From Sulfurimonas sp. (GTDB lineage: Bacteria > Campylobacterota > Campylobacteria > Campylobacterales > Sulfurimonadaceae): DNA of 14,585 nucleotides. Made by a program: the position numbers and the translations under genes. The notes under the pieces were generated by a model. It did not search any database. It saw nothing but the letters and a program-made list of their open reading frames with translations, and was not told where the DNA came from. Of the stretch, positions 1-7,309 are shown piece after piece. The DNA lies in the NCBI GenBank assembly GCA_002733945.2, contig NVXO02000014.1:28853-43437 (forward strand), read 5' to 3'. Each line of letters opens with the position of its first letter. The stretch's first letter is position 1.

Positions 1-1
1 A

Positions 2-67
2 GATGATGATTTATACTTCACTAAACGATATATTACTTCAAAACTTCGCAATAAATTTAGTTATTAA
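2..67 (+). CDS. Possible C-terminal tail of the intron-encoded protein (partial)
   Basis: An open frame enters from the left edge and stops with TAA at 65-67, six bases before domain V. It encodes 21 residues, including DDDLYFTKRY. In many bacterial group II introns the reverse transcriptase/maturase frame ends a short distance upstream of domain V, so position and strand fit that protein. The fragment is too short to show any reverse transcriptase, maturase or endonuclease motif and could equally be chance open frame in domain IV. The assignment rests on location alone. Confidence 0.3.
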   Translation, partial: DDDLYFTKRYITSKLRNKFSY

Positions 68-72
68 TGCTT

Positions 73-106
73 GAGCCGTGTGCCGTGAAAGTGGCAAGCA
101 CGGTTC
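73..106 (+). ncRNA. Group II intron domain V (catalytic hairpin)
   Basis: The element has the canonical length of 34 nt. The lower stem pairs GAGCCGTGT (73-81) with GCACGGTTC (98-106), including G-U pairs. A two-base bulge (A96, A97) separates it from an upper stem (82-86 with 91-95) closed by a GAAA tetraloop at 87-90. The AGC catalytic triad is at 74-76 and binds the active-site metals in splicing. These features match the known domain V consensus and are the strongest evidence for the intron. Confidence 0.92.
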
Positions 107-109
107 TTA

Positions 110-147
110 GGAGAGGGGATGGCTGTGAGGCTGTCTTCTTATCCGAC
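110..147 (+). ncRNA. Group II intron domain VI with branch-point adenosine and 3' splice site
   Basis: The strand at 110-123 folds back on 130-144 to give a long hairpin with a loop around 124-129. GGA at 110-112 pairs with TCC at 142-144. A141 is left unpaired between the two helical parts and sits seven bases from the inferred intron end, which is the usual place for the branch-point adenosine that forms the lariat. The exact last base (147) is inferred from the AC terminus. Confidence 0.8.
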
Positions 148-174
148 GTCAATAGTTTAAATAAGAATAGCTCT

Positions 175-3100
175 TTAGAAAGTTAAGAGACTTATTTTTC
201 CATAACGAATCCAATTAATTCCAAGCCCAAGTAATGGTTTGTCTAACTTAGTAAACCTAGCATAAGCTTCAAGCTGAGGATGATGGTGTATAAATTGTTT
301 TTCATAATTATCAACCTTATCACTTTTATGATCAATTATCCAATATCCTTCTGCTGTTTCAAGAAGAAGATCTATTGAACCACTCACAGTACTTCCCTGC
401 TCTGTTTTACTTAAAATAGGAACTTCGCACTGAAAGTTATTTACATTCAATTCATTCTTACTAAAATTCTTAAAAATAGCCACCTGTTCTTTTATTTGCT
501 CAAATACATCTATAGGAAGTTGATTATTTAGAGAAGTGAATAACCTGTCCTCAAAACTATTATTAACAAGTAGTGTATGATAACAGTGGTGGATAAGTGT
601 TCCTAAGTCTGCTGTATCTATATTAATACCTGATAAATCCACCTCAGTTCTATACGATTTAGTCAATAGTTTTGTGTTGTCTAACTTATTAGTAATATCT
701 TTTTCACTTGATGGAGAGATTTGAGACTGTATTTTTGTTGTTTCTTTCATCGTCTTTATTGCTATTCTTCCATAATTGATTGATGTTGCTTTCTTTGTTG
801 CATCTACTTCTTCTAAAAGTTTTGCTGGAATTATTGACTCTCTAAAACCATTCTCTCTTGTTAAGCCATTCATCTGAATCTCAGCTGTATTTACTTCCAT
901 ACCACATTTATTTTTTAGCTTATGCATAAAGCTAAACTCACCTGCTTTATCTTCTTTAAAAGAAGGCCATGGAAGTATCAACTGTTCTCTGGCTCTTGTC
1001 ATTGCAACATAAAGCAAATTTTCTACTGTACTATGGGCATCATTATTTAGCTCTTGAATAAAAGCCTCGTTCGATGAATCATTTTGAAACTTTGTAAAAA
1101 ATCTTATATAGGTATTTTGAAGAGGATCATTACGGGATGTATCTGTATATCCAAGTGAGATATTCGGTAAAGAAGGACCTCTTTCTTTATCTAATCCCAT
1201 AACAATAACTACAGGCCATTCTAAGCCCTTAGAAGCATGCCATGTTAGAAGTTGTACGGCTTCTGTATTTATTGACTTTGGAGTTGGTTGTGCATCACTT
1301 TCATTCATACTTAACCATGCCAAAAAGCTATTTAAATTTCTGCCGTATATCCCTAAGGCATTCAATGATTCAAACTGTAACCTTTCAAACTCTGAACACA
1401 AATCAATAAGTTTTAAAAGATTAGCTCTTTGCTGAGAGCTTTCATCATATTTTAATATATAGTCCCATAGTTCTAAAGCTTCTACCATATTGATTAATTG
1501 TCTTGATAGTGTTAGTGTATACGTCTCTTCACGAATTTTATCCAACTTCTCAATAAGTGGATGTGTGAATTTTTTATCTTTAAGATATATATCTAATGCA
1601 TCTTGAAGCGACATATCCCCTAGCTCTGTTACTAAGAGATAAAGTGCTGCATGTTTGTCAGAAGGGTTTGCAAGATATGAAAGTGCATAAAATGTAAGTT
1701 GAATTATTCTTGAGCTAAACCATCCAGATTGCTTTATCTGTGCTTCAATACCATTGTCTCGAAGTGATTGAGCAGCTCTTCCAAGCATTGTGTGACTTGG
1801 GGCAAGGATTGCTATATCCGAGGGTTCTATAGGTCTCGCTTTTTTAGTATGTCTATCGTAGATAATAGTTTTTGCTTCTATCGTCTCCTTTATATTTTGA
1901 CTAATAACTTCATGTTGCTTCTTACCAAAACTCTCTTTACCATTTTTAGTTCCATTGGCACTCCAGTTATCATCATTAAAATCTATAATTTTCAATGGCG
2001 CTAAAGATGATTTGTACTTTGCCTTTGGTGCTAATTTTGTATATTTATCCTTATACAATCCTTCCCCTAGAGCATTTATCCATTCCATTAAAGCAGGGGT
2101 ACTTCTCCAATTACTTTCTAACTTATGGTTGGTTGCCCCATCTTCGCCAATCAAAGATTCAAACAAAGAAGCATCTGCTCCTTGAAAGCCCATAATTGAC
2201 TGTTTTAAATCACCTACAATAAGAGTTGGTAAACCTTTTTGTCTAAACTTCCATAAAAGAGCAAATTGAATTGGATTTGTATCTTGAAATTCATCTATTA
2301 CTAAACAGTCATAATTACCTGCCATCTCATTGATCAGTGCATCATTATTCATTATAGAATTGGAGATATGAACCATATCTGAAAAATCAATAAGAGCATT
2401 CTTTCGTTTCTCATCATTATATCTATCAAGAGTATCTATACTAATTTGAAGAAGTGTTTTAATATGTAAAATTGCTTCATCTCTTGGACCAGGGTGTACT
2501 GATAATTTCTTAGCAGAGTTCATAACATCTTTTGCTAATCGAACATAATCTTCATCATCTATTTTTATTATTCTAAGAGATTCTAAAGCACTCCATAGCT
2601 CCCAATTACTTTCAATTTCACGTAGCTCTAATGCTTTATTTAAAGCTTTATAGTTGGTAGTTAAAGCATTACCTGCAGTACCACTTCCTCCATATAAGTC
2701 TTTCATATTATTTGGATAACTACTTAATATTGCTTTTACTGCAGTATGTAATGAACTGTTGAGTTTTGATGCATCTTCAATATCTCCATATAGCTCAGTT
2801 ATCTCTTTAGAGAGTAAGTCTGTATATTGATCTACTTTTGATGCAGTCGCACCTATTGTTCTCAAAGAGTTAATTATTTGTAAAACTCTAGACTGTAGTT
2901 GATCAAGTGCTGTTGAATAGTCTGAACCATTAAACTTTCCCTTATATCCGAGGGCTTCTAATTTTTGAAGAATCGCATTAATCTGTGTATGAGAACTAAG
3001 AGAAAGTTGTAAAAGTATTTTTTCCTCTGCTTCGCTTAATTGACGAACTTTAGGTGACATCCCAGACTCATATGTAAATGACTGAATAATATTTTGACCA

Positions 3101-3360
3101 AAACTATGAATAGTAGATATTTGAGAAGAAGTTACTTCCATAGCAGCATCGATATTCCCACTACTAAGAAGTGCTGCTCTAATACGAGATTGCATTTCAC
3201 TTGCTGCCATTTTAGTAAAGGTAACTGCTAATATCTTATCCGGCCTTACTTCACTTGGATGTTCTTTTAACCAGTTTGATAGTGTTTCTTGAACAGTGTA
3301 AGTCTTACCTGAACCTGCACCAGCAGAGATAACATTGAGTTCTTCAAAATTTATTTTCAT
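175..3360 (-). CDS. AddA/RecB-like UvrD-family helicase with C-terminal PD-(D/E)XK nuclease
   Basis: This is a 1061-residue superfamily 1A helicase-nuclease that should unwind duplex DNA from ends and cut one strand while translocating. The motifs are complete: Walker A AGAGSGKT (13-20), Ia ILAVTFTKMAASEM (43-56), a UvrD-type ALIDFSDMV (322-330), Walker B VIDEFQDT (354-361), III GDLKQSIMGFQGAD (383-396), IV NWRS (417-420), V LLTWHASKGLEWPVV (704-718) and VI LLYVAMTRAREQL (782-794). The C-terminal RecB-type nuclease has H924, D997, D1010 with K1012 (IIDHKSDK) and Q1029. It is therefore predicted active in both halves. Its ATG overlaps the stop of the AddB-like gene by one base (TAATG), with GAAGGTGA as ribosome site inside that gene, so translation is probably coupled. 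It is the last gene of the operon and no terminator is evident after it. The gene context argues for an accessory copy rather than the housekeeping addA; a stand-alone RecB-family helicase is the alternative. Confidence 0.93.
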   Translation of the reverse strand: MKINFEELNVISAGAGSGKTYTVQETLSNWLKEHPSEVRPDKILAVTFTKMAASEMQSRIRAALLSSGNIDAAMEVTSSQISTIHSFGQNIIQSFTYESGMSPKVRQLSEAEEKILLQLSLSSHTQINAILQKLEALGYKGKFNGSDYSTALDQLQSRVLQIINSLRTIGATASKVDQYTDLLSKEITELYGDIEDASKLNSSLHTAVKAILSSYPNNMKDLYGGSGTAGNALTTNYKALNKALELREIESNWELWSALESLRIIKIDDEDYVRLAKDVMNSAKKLSVHPGPRDEAILHIKTLLQISIDTLDRYNDEKRKNALIDFSDMVHISNSIMNNDALINEMAGNYDCLVIDEFQDTNPIQFALLWKFRQKGLPTLIVGDLKQSIMGFQGADASLFESLIGEDGATNHKLESNWRSTPALMEWINALGEGLYKDKYTKLAPKAKYKSSLAPLKIIDFNDDNWSANGTKNGKESFGKKQHEVISQNIKETIEAKTIIYDRHTKKARPIEPSDIAILAPSHTMLGRAAQSLRDNGIEAQIKQSGWFSSRIIQLTFYALSYLANPSDKHAALYLLVTELGDMSLQDALDIYLKDKKFTHPLIEKLDKIREETYTLTLSRQLINMVEALELWDYILKYDESSQQRANLLKLIDLCSEFERLQFESLNALGIYGRNLNSFLAWLSMNESDAQPTPKSINTEAVQLLTWHASKGLEWPVVIVMGLDKERGPSLPNISLGYTDTSRNDPLQNTYIRFFTKFQNDSSNEAFIQELNNDAHSTVENLLYVAMTRAREQLILPWPSFKEDKAGEFSFMHKLKNKCGMEVNTAEIQMNGLTRENGFRESIIPAKLLEEVDATKKATSINYGRIAIKTMKETTKIQSQISPSSEKDITNKLDNTKLLTKSYRTEVDLSGINIDTADLGTLIHHCYHTLLVNNSFEDRLFTSLNNQLPIDVFEQIKEQVAIFKNFSKNELNVNNFQCEVPILSKTEQGSTVSGSIDLLLETAEGYWIIDHKSDKVDNYEKQFIHHHPQLEAYARFTKLDKPLLGLGINWIRYGKISLLTF

Positions 3361-6032
3361 TATAGATCACCTTCTTGCTTCATGAATAGTGCAATTAGAG
3401 GGGAGCTATTAAGGCTGTACTTGGCTGTCACCCCTCTATCTTCCCATAGTTTATTATCCCCATCACTATTTAGTTTAATATCACCATTTATCAATTCTTT
3501 TATACGTTCTTCTAACAATGTTGAAGCATTTATAGTACAATCTTCTTCAATACCAACAATATTTAAATCTATATTCTCTGCACAATTTATCTCTTGATCC
3601 ACAACTAAAGTAGCATCATTCATCGTATAGTAAGCGGTTAAGGCATCGGCATCATCTAACATTTCTCTATATAAAAAGAGTTGGTGATCATACCCATTTT
3701 TCATTCTTGAGATACGACCCTTACTTCCGGACTTTTTATAATCAAGGACAAGATTTTTCCCTAATATATTTAAGATTGCATCTGTTCTACCAGCGACAGG
3801 AATACCGAAAATTTCTCCAGTAAGCTGTCTTTCTGTACTTGTAACACTTGCTTCACAATGCATAAGTAAGGCTTTAAACTCATGTGATGATTTTAAAATA
3901 GCATTTAGTAACTGTTCATAGTCCAATCGTCGATGTTCTTGAAACAAAAAAGGAGCGTATTCTTGTATTCGTTTTTCAATAATAGTTTCAATATTACTTA
4001 AATCATGACTTGGATTTTCAGGACAAAAGCAATCTTCAAAAACACCATGGGCGATAGTACCTTCTTTTGCTACATCTAGTTCTAGCACACACCAAGTCTT
4101 AGATTCAAGACCTTGTCTATAAAAGAACCACCCTAAAGGAGAAATCATTAACTTTTCAAGACTACTTGGAGATTCTGGTCTTAATCTTCCATCCTTCTTT
4201 TTCCTAAGTTCAAAAATATTTTGAGAGAAGTTAAGATCATTAGTTTCTAGTTCACTAGTTTCAAATATTTCATGTTTATCTGTTTGAGTATAAAAGAAAG
4301 GGGTAACTTTTTCTTCCTCAAGCTTGATTAAAAGTTTTTCGGGTTCAAGTTCTTCAGTACCGTCATAAAAACAAAAAGACATATCACTCAGGGAACTTGA
4401 TAAAGACTGATAGCCCCCTTGCAAGTCTAAGGCAGATGCTAGAAAAGTAATACTTTCATTCACACACTGAAGTTGCCGTTTAAAGGTATTTTTTGCTTTA
4501 GAATAATACTGATCTTGTGGAGATAATGTTAAGTTTAAATCTTCTGCCAATGAATGCCAGTTCATCCTCGAAAAGACACCAATATTTTCTAACTCTTTAG
4601 GATAATGCCCATCATTAAAACCTAGTACAAACATATGCTTAACATCTTGAATCATATAATCATCTTCATATACAACATGAACACTGTTTAAAAAAGCTTC
4701 TCGTTGAGAGTTCTCATGTAGAGGGTGAGGTTGTACTTGATTTAATAATATTTTAAAACTTGTATCTGGAAACTTCTCGTAATATGTCTTTAATTCAATC
4801 ACTAATGTCTTAAACCTCTGTTTATGGAGCCTTATATTCTCTTTAATACTAAATAGTGAATAAAGAGTTTCTAATTCATCAAGAAATTCAACTATACCTA
4901 CTTCTTCAGTCTGTTCTTGCCAAGCTATTACTGTTTTAATAAGAATTTGAGTATCTTCGCTTAAATCAACAAACAAACTATCTTTAAATTTACCCTTAGA
5001 ATCTCTCCAGCAATTATCTAATGCAATAGCTGCAAAATATTGACCCTTTGCATAAGAGTAAGGCATTAAAGATGAAGATAATAGGGAAGCAAATACCATA
5101 GGTGCAGAAAACTTATCTTGTGCTTGTAGTGCATCAAATATCCACTCAGTACCAATATCAGCATACTCTTCAACCTGACCGGCACGAGAAAGAGGAATAT
5201 TAAAACTATCAAATGTCTGAATTAAAAAGTCTTTATACCAACCATCCCTAGGAATAATAACTGCAATCTCATCAAAGTAAGTTCCATTACTCTGAGCATT
5301 TTGAATCATTCCAGCTAGAACTTCTACCTCTTGTTGAACATCTCTTGCTACGAGCCATTGAATATTTTTTATTTCAGGGATATCTTTAATGGCTTCAGTT
5401 GAAAATAGCATTGTCTGTAAATGTTTAAGATCATCAACTGAGCTGTTTAGTTTAGGAGTATAAGAATCTGAATAAATCTTTGCAAAATCTATATTTTGAG
5501 AAGATTGAAGTTTAGCCACAATCTCACTCTGCCAAGGCTCAAGATGAAATGCTTCATCGGCATAAACAATAATTTTTTCTAGAGGTTCAAGAGCAGAACT
5601 TTGATTCCAAAGACGAGCTTTTTCAAGAGAAGAAGGAAAAATATATCCCATATCCTTATGTAAAGTGACCAAATCATTATAATATCGTGAATAACGGTTT
5701 GTATTACTATCTGTAAGCGATAAAGTCTTTACATTTAAAGGCAAAGCATTAAGAAGTACTTGTAAACTTGTATCAAGCTCATCAATAACACTTTTTTCAT
5801 CTATCTTAATACTCTTGGACCAAAAGCTACCTTGCATACTAAGAGCGGTATGGGAAAGTTTTTTTCGCCATTCATTCTCATCAGATAATGGAATTAACCA
5901 ATATTCATGTAAAAAATCTAATAAGACATCAAATGTACCTATTTTAATATTAATTGAATCAAGTTGTGCAAACTCTTCTCGTATTGTTGCCCCGCTTTGT
6001 GCATCGGGAGTTAGCATGAAATGTATTGACAT
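3360..6032 (-). CDS. AddB-like protein with C-terminal PD-(D/E)XK nuclease domain
   Basis: This 890-residue protein resembles the AddB subunit that partners AddA in end resection. The C-terminal Cas4/RecB-like nuclease starts around SPSSLEKL and carries GRTDAI (D751), LVLDYKKS (D764, K766) and HQLFLY (Q784), so all catalytic residues are present. The tail ends with a WEDRGVTAKY block and SPLIALF. The N-terminal part, where AddB has an inactivated helicase fold, shows no Walker A: the matching stretch reads TPDAQSGAT. I also see no C-terminal CxxC-type cysteine cluster, so the iron-sulphur staple of Bacillus AddB appears to be absent. The start is ATG in a TAATG overlap with the mcrC stop, with AAGGA ahead of it. 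The next gene is its AddA-like partner, also overlapping by one base. An AddAB-like heterodimer is inferred from family and gene order. Confidence 0.85.
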   Translation of the reverse strand: MSIHFMLTPDAQSGATIREEFAQLDSINIKIGTFDVLLDFLHEYWLIPLSDENEWRKKLSHTALSMQGSFWSKSIKIDEKSVIDELDTSLQVLLNALPLNVKTLSLTDSNTNRYSRYYNDLVTLHKDMGYIFPSSLEKARLWNQSSALEPLEKIIVYADEAFHLEPWQSEIVAKLQSSQNIDFAKIYSDSYTPKLNSSVDDLKHLQTMLFSTEAIKDIPEIKNIQWLVARDVQQEVEVLAGMIQNAQSNGTYFDEIAVIIPRDGWYKDFLIQTFDSFNIPLSRAGQVEEYADIGTEWIFDALQAQDKFSAPMVFASLLSSSLMPYSYAKGQYFAAIALDNCWRDSKGKFKDSLFVDLSEDTQILIKTVIAWQEQTEEVGIVEFLDELETLYSLFSIKENIRLHKQRFKTLVIELKTYYEKFPDTSFKILLNQVQPHPLHENSQREAFLNSVHVVYEDDYMIQDVKHMFVLGFNDGHYPKELENIGVFSRMNWHSLAEDLNLTLSPQDQYYSKAKNTFKRQLQCVNESITFLASALDLQGGYQSLSSSLSDMSFCFYDGTEELEPEKLLIKLEEEKVTPFFYTQTDKHEIFETSELETNDLNFSQNIFELRKKKDGRLRPESPSSLEKLMISPLGWFFYRQGLESKTWCVLELDVAKEGTIAHGVFEDCFCPENPSHDLSNIETIIEKRIQEYAPFLFQEHRRLDYEQLLNAILKSSHEFKALLMHCEASVTSTERQLTGEIFGIPVAGRTDAILNILGKNLVLDYKKSGSKGRISRMKNGYDHQLFLYREMLDDADALTAYYTMNDATLVVDQEINCAENIDLNIVGIEEDCTINASTLLEERIKELINGDIKLNSDGDNKLWEDRGVTAKYSLNSSPLIALFMKQEGDL

Positions 6033-7309
6033 TATTTATTTTCCTTTATTACTGGAATATAAAGTGGTATTTTACTAATATTATTAAATTTTTCAGAGCT
6101 TTCACAACTTGTTAAATCAATTTTTTTGTTTCCATCTATACTAGGATAAATAAATACTAATGCAGCTTCTTCATTGCTTTCTTCAAGACCAATTATTTTT
6201 CTAGTTTTTTTATCTCTTCCATAAAGCGAAAGTTGCATATAATCAGCTTTATAATTACTATTTTCATGATTATCAGAATGAAACCAATACTTATACTTTG
6301 CATCAATTATTATCCCTTTACCTGGAACGATGAAGTCAGGCTGCATACTCCAATTAGAAACATTCTCTTTATTTCCATCTATTGTTTTTATTCCTGCTAA
6401 GTTTAGTTTAACTTCTACATATCGTTCAAAGAGCTCAGGCATATTAATATGAAAAGGTGGAATTCTAAGGACATACTCTTCAGTAGAACTATTTAGAGTA
6501 AATCCAAACCTTTTAAAAATCATTTTTGCTAACTTTAAAGCTTCAGAATACTCTTTATAAAAAGGAGAATACTTAATCTTAGAGAAGTCATTTGCAAAAA
6601 CCTCCTTTGTATCAACAGATTCAAAAGCGTTTATATTTTGTCTAAGTAATTTAAAAATATCTTCATTATCAATTCCACTAAGATGCCGGCTACATTGCAT
6701 AAGTGCTGTTTTAATAATCATATTTTCCAGACAATTTACAGTAAATATTTGATAATTACATATAGTCTTATCCAGTCTATTTTTAAAATGGTTATGTCTT
6801 ATTGTTTGGTTTATTAATATCTTACCTTTGATTTTAGAAGTTAAATTTTCTGTTACTTTAATATAGCCTTTTTTTAAGCCTTTTTGAGATAACTTTTTTA
6901 CAATCTTCAAAAAGTGTAAAACTATCAATGGAGTAATTTCATCTTCGTTCTCTTTAATATTTATCCATCTATCATCAAAATCAATTTGATACGCTTTGTC
7001 TAATTTCTGTGAAACGATAGGATCATCTAAGCATGTTACAAACATATTTAAATAGTCAGCTTCTTTATCATTATGATCTTTTTTAGCTGATACATGAATA
7101 TAATCATTCTTATTGAGCCATTTATAACCAATATAGTAGTGTGATTTTAAAACAGTTGTATATACATTATTTTCAAATTGTTGTTCTTGATGTAACCCTA
7201 AGTACTTAGGGTCTACACTCTCGTAAAACTCATTAAATATCTCTAAGTCATCATCATCTAGACTTTCTGCTATTACACTATGTTCAGATACATTAACTTT
7301 GCACTCCAA
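6032..7309 (-). CDS. mcrC: McrC family nuclease subunit of a McrBC-type restriction system
   Basis: This 425-residue protein is of the McrC/LlaJI type. It binds the hexameric McrB GTPase, stimulates GTP hydrolysis and provides the nuclease that cuts modified DNA. The C-terminal PD-(D/E)XK core is clear: QPDFIV (D325), IIIDAKYK (D336, K338) and a following Q359 in YMQLSLYG. The N-terminal half (about 1-300) is the expected McrB-binding region. The start is TTG at 7307-7309, directly abutting the mcrB stop TAA; there is no other usable in-frame ATG or GTG for about 90 codons and the ribosome site is weak (AAAGAA), so translation probably depends on coupling to mcrB. Its stop overlaps the AddB-like start. 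The composition is AT-rich, like mcrB. Confidence 0.92.
   Translation of the reverse strand: MECKVNVSEHSVIAESLDDDDLEIFNEFYESVDPKYLGLHQEQQFENNVYTTVLKSHYYIGYKWLNKNDYIHVSAKKDHNDKEADYLNMFVTCLDDPIVSQKLDKAYQIDFDDRWINIKENEDEITPLIVLHFLKIVKKLSQKGLKKGYIKVTENLTSKIKGKILINQTIRHNHFKNRLDKTICNYQIFTVNCLENMIIKTALMQCSRHLSGIDNEDIFKLLRQNINAFESVDTKEVFANDFSKIKYSPFYKEYSEALKLAKMIFKRFGFTLNSSTEEYVLRIPPFHINMPELFERYVEVKLNLAGIKTIDGNKENVSNWSMQPDFIVPGKGIIIDAKYKYWFHSDNHENSNYKADYMQLSLYGRDKKTRKIIGLEESNEEAALVFIYPSIDGNKKIDLTSCESSEKFNNISKIPLYIPVIKENK

Larger units (their letters stand above)
1..147 (+). mobile_element. Group II intron, 3' end only (end of domain IV, domains V and VI)
   Basis: This is the 3' terminus of a retromobile group II intron, a self-splicing ribozyme that normally carries a reverse transcriptase gene in domain IV. 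The window cuts off everything upstream. A 34-nt domain V at 73-106 is followed, after a short linker, by a domain VI hairpin with a bulged adenosine. The element ends in a 3' AY dinucleotide (CCGAC), which places the 3' splice site after base 147. The intron lies on the strand opposite to the operon, and its end is 27 bases from the stop codon of the helicase gene, so it interrupts no visible gene here. Bases 148-174 between intron and gene show no convincing terminator hairpin. The element suggests that this edge of the island is a mobile-DNA junction. The RNA motifs are seen directly; the intron class is not determined. Confidence 0.88.

Noticed and set aside
148..174. Rho-independent terminator after the helicase gene
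   Set aside because: Only a four-base AAGA/TCTT pairing without a GC stem is possible, which is not a credible terminator.
1768..2195. Several short + strand open frames inside the helicase gene
   Set aside because: They lie antisense to strongly conserved helicase coding sequence, overlap one another and show no recognisable motifs or ribosome sites.
5815..6078. + strand open frame of 87 codons across the start of the AddB-like gene
   Set aside because: It is antisense to two well-supported genes and its product resembles no family; it is a reading-frame shadow.
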